Shown: piece by piece, positions 53,449-62,105 of the stretch
Layout of the letters: each line of letters starts with the position of its first letter
How positions within the stretch are numbered: position 1 is the first letter of the stretch
NCBI RefSeq assembly: GCF_021234875.1
Contig: NZ_JAJQVM010000018.1
Span: 48,558 to 112,557 of the forward strand
DNA from: Marinibactrum halimedae
GTDB taxonomy: Bacteria > Pseudomonadota > Gammaproteobacteria > Pseudomonadales > Cellvibrionaceae
Length of the DNA: 64,000 nt
Direction: 5' to 3'
The notes under the pieces: generated by a model
The model's database searches: none
Seen by the model: the letters and a program-made list of their open reading frames with translations, nothing else
Told to the model about the DNA's origin: nothing
Made by a program: the position numbers and the translations under genes

Positions 53449-54024
53449 ATGACTGAAAAACATTACATCAGCTCAGAACAACTCTTACGAGATTCTTTCG
53501 AGCTGGGAGCGAAAGTATTAGCCAGTGGGTTTCGCCCAAAAATCATCATTGCATTATGGCGTGGCGGCACGCCAACAGGTATTGCTGTGCAGGAATTCGT
53601 CGATTATTACGGCGATTGCCAATCGGATCATATTGCAATTCGTACATCTTCCTATCAGGGTATTGGAGAGCGATCAGATAACATTCAAATTCATGGGTTG
53701 AACTATTTACTGAAAAACATTAATTATGACGACGACTTATTGATTGTTGATGACGTTTTTGACACTGGACGAACGATTGATGCAGTTATTAACGAGTTAC
53801 AGAAAAAAGCGCGTAAAAATTGCCCAAAAGATATCCGTGTTGCTGTTCCTTACTTCAAGCCAACTTCCAATCAGACAGATCGTGTGCCGGATTATTATAT
53901 TCACACTACCGATCAATGGTTGAAGTTTCCGTTCTCGCTTGAGGGGTTGACTATGGAAGAAATACGACAAAATCGACCAGCTATTTTTGAAATTATTGGC
54001 CATTTGTTGCCCGAGAAACAATAA
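53449..54024 (+). CDS. phosphoribosyltransferase, purine type, copy B
   Basis: A 191-residue protein from ATG 53449, the start that aligns with copy A (MTEKHYISSEQLL against MKKQFISAESILL). PRPP motif: LLIVDDVFDTGRTIDAVI. Base-side motif: IIALWRGGTPTGIAVQEF. The C-terminal KPTSNQTDRVPDYYIHTT mirrors copy A. The two are clearly paralogous, roughly half identical by eye. The upstream 37 residues of the longer frame are rejected. No Shine-Dalgarno is obvious before the ATG. Confidence 0.87.
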   Translation: MTEKHYISSEQLLRDSFELGAKVLASGFRPKIIIALWRGGTPTGIAVQEFVDYYGDCQSDHIAIRTSSYQGIGERSDNIQIHGLNYLLKNINYDDDLLIVDDVFDTGRTIDAVINELQKKARKNCPKDIRVAVPYFKPTSNQTDRVPDYYIHTTDQWLKFPFSLEGLTMEEIRQNRPAIFEIIGHLLPEKQ

Positions 54025-54407
54025 AAAATGATCTTGGGTAGTGTGCTTTAAAAGTAAATTTGATTGTTAAGCATTCGTCTTATTTTTGTCATAGTGAGAA
54101 AAATAGTGGCGAAAATTAGTTTTATGTGTGTTCGATACTTGGACGTTTGTGCCAAAATCGTTCAAACTCTGCACTTCGTTAAGGTGACATTTTAGAATCA
54201 CCAAAGTGAGAGAACTGTTGTTAGCGGTATAAGGTAGTGATTGTTTTCTTAGGCTAATTGTTTTGGCTGTGTTGTTTTAGAAAGTAACGTTACCCTGCTA
54301 GTAACCACCGATTCACCGAGTACAACTGTGGGTTCCACACGCAGTTAACCTAAGTTTTACAGTCCGTCTCAAAGATAGTCTGTCTCAAAGATAGAAGGGG
54401 GTTATTA
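54025..54407. other. spacer upstream of ppc
   Basis: 383 bases without a gene. A 16-bp tandem pair (GTCCGTCTCAAAGATA at 54362-54377, GTCTGTCTCAAAGATA at 54378-54393) lies directly before the AGGGGG ribosome binding site of ppc. Confidence 0.7.
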
Positions 54408-57053
54408 ATGAATGAGCAAGCGGTTATTTCTGAACAAGACCAACTCAAAGAAAACATTCGATTATTGGGTCGTGTACTGGGTCAAACGATCAGCAGTGCT
54501 CACGGTGATGAAGTATTAGAGCAGGTAGAAGCGATTCGAAAAATTGCGCATGACTCTAGTAATAATGACGAAAAAGCCAGAAGTGAGTTGACTTCACTAT
54601 TATCGTCTCTTAGTAATGAACAGATGTTAATTGTTGCACGTGCATTTAACCAATTTTTAAATTTGGCCAATATTGCAGAACAATATCAGTCCATTGCACC
54701 GGGCCAAGAAAATACACACAGTGGTGAACGAGTACTGGTCGAGTTTATTCGGCGCAGTAAAGACAGTGTCAGTGCAAAAGACTTGCAAAAAGCATTGGAA
54801 GAATTATCAATCGAGCTGGTTTTTACGGCACACCCGACGGAAGTCTCTCGTCGTACCCTTATTCAGAAACATCAACTTCTTAATGATTGCTTAGAGGCGT
54901 TAGACAAAAGTACAGAAGTTGAGCAGCAAGACGATATTCATGGTCGTATCGCTGAGTTAATTGCCCAAGCGTGGCACTCTGACGAAATTCGTGAACAGCG
55001 CCCCACACCGGTGGATGAAGCCAAATGGGGTTTTGGGGTGATTGAGCAATCACTCTGGTTTGCTGTGCCTAAGTTTATGCGCAGAATTCATAAATTCTTG
55101 AACGATGAAACCGATATTACAATGCCAACCGACTGGATGCCCATGTCGTTTGTTTCTTGGATGGGCGGTGATCGTGATGGGAACCCCTTTGTTACCCACA
55201 AAGTCTCTGATGAAGTGTTGGCGTCGAGTCGTTGGATGGCCATGGACTTGTATCTGCACGACGTTGAGCAGCTATGTGCAGAAATTTCCGTTGTGGTCTG
55301 TAATGACACATTGCGTGCTCGAGTCGGAGATGCCACTGAACCATACCGTGTTTTACTTCGCCAATTGCGCGATGATATCCATGAGACTCGCAGTTATCTG
55401 TCGGCAAAGTTAACCGGCGAATCCACGGACGCAAAAGACGTTATTCAGCACACAGAGCAACTTCGAGAGCCCTTGCAGTTGTGTTACGACTCTTTGGTAG
55501 ACAGTGGTTTAGAGTTAATTGCAAATGGTTTGCTTCGTGATACCTTGTGGCGTGTTCATGCGTTTGGTGCGCCTTTAGTCAAGCTGGATATTCGTCAAGA
55601 CAGCGAACGTCATACCGAAGTACTGTCTGAGTTGACCCGTTATTTGGGCATCGGTGATTATGAGCAATGGAGTGAATCGGATAAGCAAAATTTCTTGCTG
55701 TCTGAATTGGCTTCCAAACGCCCATTAATTCCTGCCGATTGGCAACCTTCCGACAATGTACAGGAAGTCCTAAATACCTTCCGACTTATCGCAAAAACCG
55801 ACCCTAATGCGCTGGGCATTTACATCATTTCTATGGCGCGACAAGCCTCCGATGTATTGGCTGTGCAGTTATTGCTCAGTGAGTGTGGTTGCACCTACAG
55901 AATGCCGGTTGCGCCATTATTCGAAACGTTGGATGACCTCAATCGCTCTGAGCATGTCATACGTAAATTGCTGGAAAATGACGCCTACCGGGGTTATTTG
56001 CATGGCAAGCAATACATTATGATCGGTTACTCTGATTCAGCGAAAGATGCCGGTTTCTTTGCCGCTGGATGGGCACAATACCGTGCTCAAGAGGCTTTGG
56101 TGAATGTGGCCAAAGAATACGACCTACAGTTAATTTTATTCCATGGACGAGGTGGAACCGTTGGACGCGGTGGGGCACCGGCTCATCAAGCTTTGCTTTC
56201 TCAGCCTCCTGGTAGCCTTCAAGGTGGATTGAGAGTTACTGAGCAGGGCGAAATGATTCGCTTCAAATACGGGTTAACAGATCTGGCAGTACAGTCTATT
56301 TCACGCTTTGCGGCAGCGGTATTGGAAGGAAATCTCCTGCCACCTCCAGAGCCTAAGCAAGAATGGCGTGACATCATGGACCAGTTATCTGATACCAGTT
56401 GTGAAGTTTACCGTGGTATGGTTCGTGAAAATCCAGAGTTTGTTCCGTATTTCCGTGCCGCCACGCCAGAATTGGAGTTAGGTAAATTGCCGTTAGGCTC
56501 TCGCCCAACAAAGCGTAAGCCCGGTGGTGGAGTAGAAACGTTACGTGCTATTCCTTGGATTTTTGCTTGGTCACAAAACCGTATGTTGTTACCTGCCTGG
56601 TTAGGGACGGGTGAGGCACTTGAAAAAGTGCGTCAAGACGGCGGTGAACAAGAATTAATCACCATGTTTGAGCAATGGCCTTTCTTTAATACACGCTTGT
56701 CCATGTTAGAAATGGTTTTCACCAAAACCGATCCATGGTTGGCGCGTTTGTACGACGAAAAACTGGTTCCTAAAGATCAGCGACACCTAGGCGAAGATTT
56801 AAGGTCGAAGTTGGAAAATTCCGTCCAACAGGTGCTGGATTTGATTCCTACTCATAGCTTAATGGATGCAGACCCTCAAATTCATGCCTCGATTAATATT
56901 CGTAATCCGTATATTGACCCTCTTAATATTTTGCAAGTCGAATTGTTACTCCGCTCTAGGGAGCAGGGGGAGCAAAGCAAAGAGACCGTATTAGAAAAAG
57001 CACTCATGGTGACAATCGCAGGTGTGGCGGCAGGGTTGAGAAATACCGGTTAA
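54408..57053 (+). CDS. ppc: phosphoenolpyruvate carboxylase
   Basis: Anaplerotic enzyme carboxylating PEP to oxaloacetate, 881 residues (E. coli 883). Catalytic motifs are FTAHPTEVSRRT with the active-site histidine, MGGDRDGNPFVTH, GYSDSAKDAGFFAAGWAQY and the glycine loop FHGRGGTVGRGG. The C-terminus ends RNTG as in most enterobacterial PEPCs. Start ATG 54408 has a strong AGGGGG site. Standalone, with a strong terminator after it. Confidence 0.97.
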   Translation: MNEQAVISEQDQLKENIRLLGRVLGQTISSAHGDEVLEQVEAIRKIAHDSSNNDEKARSELTSLLSSLSNEQMLIVARAFNQFLNLANIAEQYQSIAPGQENTHSGERVLVEFIRRSKDSVSAKDLQKALEELSIELVFTAHPTEVSRRTLIQKHQLLNDCLEALDKSTEVEQQDDIHGRIAELIAQAWHSDEIREQRPTPVDEAKWGFGVIEQSLWFAVPKFMRRIHKFLNDETDITMPTDWMPMSFVSWMGGDRDGNPFVTHKVSDEVLASSRWMAMDLYLHDVEQLCAEISVVVCNDTLRARVGDATEPYRVLLRQLRDDIHETRSYLSAKLTGESTDAKDVIQHTEQLREPLQLCYDSLVDSGLELIANGLLRDTLWRVHAFGAPLVKLDIRQDSERHTEVLSELTRYLGIGDYEQWSESDKQNFLLSELASKRPLIPADWQPSDNVQEVLNTFRLIAKTDPNALGIYIISMARQASDVLAVQLLLSECGCTYRMPVAPLFETLDDLNRSEHVIRKLLENDAYRGYLHGKQYIMIGYSDSAKDAGFFAAGWAQYRAQEALVNVAKEYDLQLILFHGRGGTVGRGGAPAHQALLSQPPGSLQGGLRVTEQGEMIRFKYGLTDLAVQSISRFAAAVLEGNLLPPPEPKQEWRDIMDQLSDTSCEVYRGMVRENPEFVPYFRAATPELELGKLPLGSRPTKRKPGGGVETLRAIPWIFAWSQNRMLLPAWLGTGEALEKVRQDGGEQELITMFEQWPFFNTRLSMLEMVFTKTDPWLARLYDEKLVPKDQRHLGEDLRSKLENSVQQVLDLIPTHSLMDADPQIHASINIRNPYIDPLNILQVELLLRSREQGEQSKETVLEKALMVTIAGVAAGLRNTG

Positions 57054-57073
57054 TCTTTTTTCTTATTCCCTAA

Positions 57074-57111
57074 ATAAAAAACCCACTACTCGATGAGTAG
57101 TGGGTTTTTTT
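57074..57111 (+). terminator. intrinsic terminator after ppc
   Basis: ACCCACTACT (57081-57090) pairs with AGTAGTGGGT (57096-57105), A-run before and T-run after; bidirectional in form. Confidence 0.95.
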
Positions 57112-57126
57112 GTGCGTCAATTTTTA

Positions 57127-57166
57127 GTGTGCCAATCCGGATTTCGGTGTGCCAATCCGGATTTCG
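57127..57166. repeat. 20-bp perfect tandem duplication
   Basis: GTGTGCCAATCCGGATTTCG at 57127-57146 and again at 57147-57166, no spacer, between the ppc terminator and iorA. Confidence 0.95.
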
Positions 57167-57363
57167 TTGGCCAGAAATCCCGCTGCTTACGACGAAGTGG
57201 TTTATTTGACCCCACTTTTTTATTTACCTTCACAATTATTATCAATTTGCTATACAGCTACTGGTGGGTTTGTGCGCAGACATAGGTTTGTCGTGTATAA
57301 ATTCATGAAATAACCAGGCGTAGGCATAAGTGTCATAAAAATAAAAATTTCCTGGAGATGAGC

Positions 57364-57831
57364 ATGATTTCGATAATAGTGAATAATAAAAAATATGAAG
57401 TAGATGTGGAACCGGAGAAGCCTTTGTTGTGGGTGCTAAGAGAAGAGCTGGAATTATTGGGAACGAAGTTCGGTTGTGGCTTTGGTATTTGTGGAGCGTG
57501 CACAGTTCATATTGATGGTGAGCCACAACAATGTTGTGTCATAACAATAGGTGAAGTGGTTGGTAGGCGTATTACAACCATCGAAGGTTTGAATGATAGA
57601 GTGGGGCAATGTTTAAAGAATCAATGGGTTGAAAACTCTGTTCCTCAGTGCGGCTATTGTCAACCCGGTTTCATTATGAGTGCGGCGGCGTTAATTTATC
57701 GTGGGTTTGTCAATGAAGAGTCTATTCGAGAACTGCCTAATATTTGTCGATGTGGAACCTATCAGCGTGTAAAAAAAGCTATTTATACGACTGCGGATCA
57801 GGTAGGGGTTTGGGAGGGCAGTCATGAATAA
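57364..57831 (+). CDS. iorA: 2Fe-2S subunit of an isoquinoline 1-oxidoreductase-like enzyme
   Basis: A 155-residue small subunit with two [2Fe-2S] clusters: a plant-type set CGFGICGACTVHIDG near residue 38 with a following Cys in QQCCVI, and the helical pair CGYCQPGFIMSA and ICRCGTYQRV. ATG 57364 is preferred to ATG 57358 because GGAG lies seven bases before it. The substrate of the family members varies (isoquinoline, aldehydes, nicotinate). The gene overlaps the large subunit by eight bases. There is no separate FAD subunit, so electrons probably leave to a cytochrome. Confidence 0.9.
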   Translation: MISIIVNNKKYEVDVEPEKPLLWVLREELELLGTKFGCGFGICGACTVHIDGEPQQCCVITIGEVVGRRITTIEGLNDRVGQCLKNQWVENSVPQCGYCQPGFIMSAAALIYRGFVNEESIRELPNICRCGTYQRVKKAIYTTADQVGVWEGSHE

Positions 57832-60055
57832 TCCTATACTCGGAGAACGTTTTTTGAGTCGAGCGGAAGTTGCAAAGCTTAGCAATTGTGTAAATAACCG
57901 TGAGCTTGATGGCAGCGCATATCATATAAGAAGACGTGAGTTTATTAAACACTCTACTGGCGTTATAGCGGGGTTAACATTGGGTTTTAATATTGGTATC
58001 GATCGTGTTCAGGCGGCTGCAATTGATGCTAGCCCTGTCATCAATCCGTTCAATGCTTGGTTGGTCATTACACCCGATAACCGAATTGCCATTAACGTAT
58101 CGAAAACAGAAATGGGTCAAAAAGTGGGAACCTCTTTTGCGGTGATTATTGCTGAAGAGCTGGAGGCGGATTGGGAAAAAGTAGATATCAATTTCAAGCC
58201 AGAAATGCCGCCATTTATTCATCGTAATACCCAATTGCAACGTCTCACCTATGGTAGTACGTCAGTCTCTACTTGGTATGCATATTGTCGAGAATTAGGG
58301 GCAACGGCTAAGTCGCTATTGATGACCGCAGCAGCCAATCGTTGGCAGGTGAGTGAAAGTTCGCTCATTGTTTATCAGTCTCATATTTATCATTTACCTT
58401 CGTGGCGCTGTATTTCATTTGGCGCTTTAGTGGAAGACGCCTCTCAGTTACCGCTTCCTGCATCAGTCTCTTTGAAAAAATCCAATTCTTTTCGCTATCT
58501 TGGTAAATCGGTACCTCATAAAGATGTGCGGCGAAAAGTATTGGGTGAAGAGATTTACGGTATTGATATGCGTTTACCCAATTTACGGTTTGCGGCAGTA
58601 AAACAATGCCCGTTTGTAGATGGAAGGGTGGTTAATTTTGACGCGCTTCTGTCTTATGTGCCAGAAGGACAAACCTTAGTGAGTATTCCTAATGGTGTTA
58701 TTGTTACCGCCAGCAGTTGGTGGTCAGCGCAGAAAACGCTGGATGAATTACCGATAGAATATGATGTAGATGATGACGCAGCTTCTTTTAACAGTAATTT
58801 GGTGTCTCAAATTCTTGCGCAAGGCTTAAATGAAGAGGGGCAACAATTATTTAATAAAGGCGATGTGACGGCGGCATTCAATAACGCAGATACGACCCTA
58901 GAAGCCATTTATGAGGTGCCTTTTCTGGCTCATGCTCCGCTTGAGCCAATGAGTTGTACCGCCCATGTTACTGACTCTAAATGTCGGGTGTGGATGGCTC
59001 AACAAGGGCCAGAGGAGGCAGCTTTAGCGTTATCTCATGAGTTGGGTATGGCTATCGAGCAAATAGAAATTAACATGCTCTCTTGTGGTGGCAGTTTTGG
59101 GCGGCGAGTAGAAACGGATTTTGTTATTCAGGCCGCATTAGCATCAAAAGCAACAGGGCACCCGGTGAATTTATTGTGGAGTCGCCCCCAAGATACTCAG
59201 CAAGATTGGTTTCGCCCAGCATTTGCCGCTAAAATGCGAGCGGGAATAACCAGTGGTTTGCTGGAGGCTTTAACCGGTATTAATTGCGGCCAAAATCTCC
59301 TCCAGACTCGTGGCAATCCAGTGCCCTTTGATATTCTTGCTAGTGAAGGGTTTGCGAATTTACCTTATAACATTCCAAATCAAAATATACGCAATAATTC
59401 AGTTCAGTTGCCCGTTACGATAGGCTTTTGGCGATCAGTTGGTCACTCTCATAATGCATTTTTTGTCGAAAGTTTTATGGATGAAATTGCTCATCAAGCG
59501 AATTACGACCCTTATGAATATCGCCGTTATTTATTAGCGAGCAAACCACGTGAGCTTGCAGTTCTCGATAAAGTGGCAAAGATGGCGTGTTGGAAGCGTT
59601 ACCATCGTCCTGGATACGGTTTGGGTATGGCGTTTATGGAAGGGTTTGGCTCTATCGTAGCAACGGTGGCAGAAGTGAGTGTGGACTCTGAATCGGTACA
59701 AGTACACCAATTATGGTGTGCAGTGGATTGTGGTCAAGTTATTCATCAAGACGGTGCTACGGCGCAAATTGAAGGGGCGTTAATTTTTGGGTTATCTGCT
59801 TGTCTGTTTGGTGAAATTACTTTTAGGGAAGGGCAGGTAGAACAGTCTACGTATAAAGATTATCCTGTCATCACGTTAAAAAACATGCCCACGCTTCACA
59901 TTCAATTTATGAAAAATACTCATGCGCCGGGAGGCTTGGGAGAAGCGGGCACACCAGGGGTTGCCCCCGCTGTGGTGAATGCCATTTTTTCTGTAACCGG
60001 CCAGCGAATTCGAAAGCTGCCTTTATCTCGGTATCTCACGGTTAATAAGGAGTAG
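57824..60055 (+). CDS. iorB: molybdopterin-binding large subunit, IorB type
   Basis: A 743-residue molybdenum hydroxylase large subunit of the IorB branch. A twin-arginine-like segment RRREFIKHSTGVIAGLTLG (about residues 26-45) suggests export by Tat together with the small subunit. Moco motifs are SCGGSFGRRVETDF, TIGFWRSVGHSHNAF and the C-terminal GGLGEAGTPGVAPAVVNAI with the catalytic glutamate. Unlike xdhABC there is no XdhC-like chaperone or cytochrome gene next to it. The substrate is unknown. Confidence 0.9.
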   Translation: MNNPILGERFLSRAEVAKLSNCVNNRELDGSAYHIRRREFIKHSTGVIAGLTLGFNIGIDRVQAAAIDASPVINPFNAWLVITPDNRIAINVSKTEMGQKVGTSFAVIIAEELEADWEKVDINFKPEMPPFIHRNTQLQRLTYGSTSVSTWYAYCRELGATAKSLLMTAAANRWQVSESSLIVYQSHIYHLPSWRCISFGALVEDASQLPLPASVSLKKSNSFRYLGKSVPHKDVRRKVLGEEIYGIDMRLPNLRFAAVKQCPFVDGRVVNFDALLSYVPEGQTLVSIPNGVIVTASSWWSAQKTLDELPIEYDVDDDAASFNSNLVSQILAQGLNEEGQQLFNKGDVTAAFNNADTTLEAIYEVPFLAHAPLEPMSCTAHVTDSKCRVWMAQQGPEEAALALSHELGMAIEQIEINMLSCGGSFGRRVETDFVIQAALASKATGHPVNLLWSRPQDTQQDWFRPAFAAKMRAGITSGLLEALTGINCGQNLLQTRGNPVPFDILASEGFANLPYNIPNQNIRNNSVQLPVTIGFWRSVGHSHNAFFVESFMDEIAHQANYDPYEYRRYLLASKPRELAVLDKVAKMACWKRYHRPGYGLGMAFMEGFGSIVATVAEVSVDSESVQVHQLWCAVDCGQVIHQDGATAQIEGALIFGLSACLFGEITFREGQVEQSTYKDYPVITLKNMPTLHIQFMKNTHAPGGLGEAGTPGVAPAVVNAIFSVTGQRIRKLPLSRYLTVNKE

Positions 60056-60125
60056 GACTCTCAATAAAGCGTCGACGATTGTGCCCGATAAGTCATCTTT
60101 TTATATCAAGTTGGGTTATGTTTGT

Positions 60126-60713
60126 TCAGGCTCTTCGACTACTTTGCCCGGTCATAATCGCCGAACCAATTAAATGTGCCAGACGAAGAGCTTCTGGCAC
60201 ATTGCCTTGATCGGTAAGTGCTAAAAGTGCTTGTGCGGTAGTTTCTGGGGTGCTTCCGCACACTTGATAAATAAACCCTTTTTGTTGGTAAATCTCTCCG
60301 GCTTTCATTATTAAATCAAATTTTTTATCGCCATCATCAAGATTTTTTAATGCCTTTTTAATGGCATTTAAATCGGGTAGGTGCCGCATGACAGAGACGC
60401 AAGGTCTGTTAATATTCTGGCTGAGTGATTTGAGATCAATAACGTTAAACCCGCCGACGGCAATACCATCAATAATAATAAGGTGCACTTGAGGGTGGAA
60501 CTTGCTGTTTAGAATCATGCGTGTGATTACCTCTGTGGCATCACTCCCATCTTGTTGTACTTCTCCCCATAGCATCCCCTCAAAGCGGGTGTTGGAGCAG
60601 ACAATGCCGGAAATATTTACTGGGGAGAAAGGTTTTCTTTTAAAGGGGGCGTCGTCAAACCCTATGGTTCGAATGGCTTTGCCTGATTTTAATGCTGTTT
60701 CTAAAGAGGGCAT
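60126..60713 (-). CDS. DUF99 / UPF0215 protein (archaeal-type endonuclease dU family)
   Basis: A 195-residue DUF99 protein. Family landmarks are the N-terminal IRTIGFDDAPFKR, the QQDGSDATEVITRMI motif, LIIIDGIAVGGFNVIDL in the middle and QGNVPEALRLAHLIGSAI near the end. The family is widespread in archaea, where a member has been described as an endonuclease acting on uracil-containing DNA; bacterial members are fewer. It is isolated between iorB and the App1-like gene, both unrelated. Function in this organism is unknown. Confidence 0.88.
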   Translation of the reverse strand: MPSLETALKSGKAIRTIGFDDAPFKRKPFSPVNISGIVCSNTRFEGMLWGEVQQDGSDATEVITRMILNSKFHPQVHLIIIDGIAVGGFNVIDLKSLSQNINRPCVSVMRHLPDLNAIKKALKNLDDGDKKFDLIMKAGEIYQQKGFIYQVCGSTPETTAQALLALTDQGNVPEALRLAHLIGSAIMTGQSSRRA

Positions 60714-60838
60714 AACATTATTTTACCTGCTACGAGTTTGATGTTCTTTTGCAGTAGTTGTGCGATAACTTTACCATTGCGGGTGAGTGGACAATATGGT
60801 TCATTGCTAGAAAAATTTTTTACTCAAAAATATCAGCT

Positions 60839-61966
60839 CTATTTTATTCCTTTGGTATAAAGAGTATTAGGGTTTGTGAATAGTTGAATAGAGATAGTCT
60901 TCATTTGAGTATTCAACTGGTTGATACGAGTATTGTTGTCGCTTTCATTGGTGATATTGCGAATGTAGATTGCTTGTATTTGGCGAGGGTAACGTGCTTG
61001 TATATTGGCATAAACTTCTGGGTCTTGCTCTCCACTATCACCAACTAAAATAAATTTTCGATTCGGAAATTGTTCTAAAATTTCGCTGATTTGCGCAGGT
61101 TTGGTTTCTAGCCCAGTTTTAAATAAATTAGTGAGTGTTTTATCTCTAAAGCGAACGGACTTTAAAGAAAAGCTCGCCCAAGGAAAATCATTCTCTTCAC
61201 AAAGAGAGAGTAGTGGGGAATACAATTGCCATGGGCTGGAAGAGACAAAATGGAGGGTTGTCCCTAGATTCTTTGCCATGTATTGGTACCAGCTATTCAT
61301 TCCATCAATAGCCTGAAAAGGCTGCAAGAAAGTGGCAGAAAGTAAAGAAGTTTTGTTAGTCACGCCGGTCATTTTAATGGTGTCATCAATGTCACTAATA
61401 ATGGAAAGCCCCTCGGGTTCTATTAGGCGGACGCGTCCTGAAAACTGACGTGAGTCTGATGTGGGCATAATGACGTTAAAATCGATAAAACCCTTATGAG
61501 AATAGGTTTGAATGATGTTGGCGTCGATGGTGATAGCGCCTTTAAAATGCCCATTAGGCAACGATTTTGGTAACGTGTAGCGCTGGCCGGCCAATTCAAT
61601 GGTAATACGTTTTCCCCGTTCGTTGTCGGCGATGAGTAAGTTAACGCGTTCATGAAAGAATGGCCTATTCTCTTCCGTTATTGGTAAATCAAATTTTTCT
61701 TCTAAGATTGACTCAAATAACCCGGCTCGTAATCGGCTGCGTTCAGGTTCGTATACCCAACCGTGTATGGGAATAACCCATTGTTGTGTCTGAGAGTCGA
61801 GGTATCCGTCTGTGTGAAAAAACACCAGATTTTCATCGCGTTTAAGATTAGAAAAAGTATGCGGTGCTGACATGGTGGGTGGCAATGGAGTGTTACTTGT
61901 CATGAGGCACCCTTGTAAAATAAGTGGTATGAGGATTAGAAGTGTGAATTCGCAAAGTATGCGCAT
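60839..61966 (-). CDS. App1-like phosphatase lipoprotein (DUF2183)
   Basis: A 375-residue protein with a lipoprotein signal ending LILQGC. The C-terminal DUF2183/App1 catalytic domain (about residues 185-345) shows the HAD-type motif IISDIDDTIKMTGVTN, then FVSSSPWQLYSPL and LVGDSGEQDPEVYANI. Yeast App1 is a phosphatidate phosphatase. The N-terminal half holds a domain common in bacterial members (WVIPIHGWVYEPERSRLR). Location in the envelope and action on a phospholipid are inferred. Confidence 0.87.
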   Translation of the reverse strand: MRILCEFTLLILIPLILQGCLMTSNTPLPPTMSAPHTFSNLKRDENLVFFHTDGYLDSQTQQWVIPIHGWVYEPERSRLRAGLFESILEEKFDLPITEENRPFFHERVNLLIADNERGKRITIELAGQRYTLPKSLPNGHFKGAITIDANIIQTYSHKGFIDFNVIMPTSDSRQFSGRVRLIEPEGLSIISDIDDTIKMTGVTNKTSLLSATFLQPFQAIDGMNSWYQYMAKNLGTTLHFVSSSPWQLYSPLLSLCEENDFPWASFSLKSVRFRDKTLTNLFKTGLETKPAQISEILEQFPNRKFILVGDSGEQDPEVYANIQARYPRQIQAIYIRNITNESDNNTRINQLNTQMKTISIQLFTNPNTLYTKGIK

Positions 61967-62105
61967 AATATCATCATTCTTGTATTATTCAGGGTAGACT
62001 CAGAAAGCCGTTAATTCAGAAATTATTGACACTGTTTCATATGATCCCATTGTAATATACTGATTAATTAAGTTTGTCGTTAGTATACTCAAAAAGGAAT
62101 CCCCT

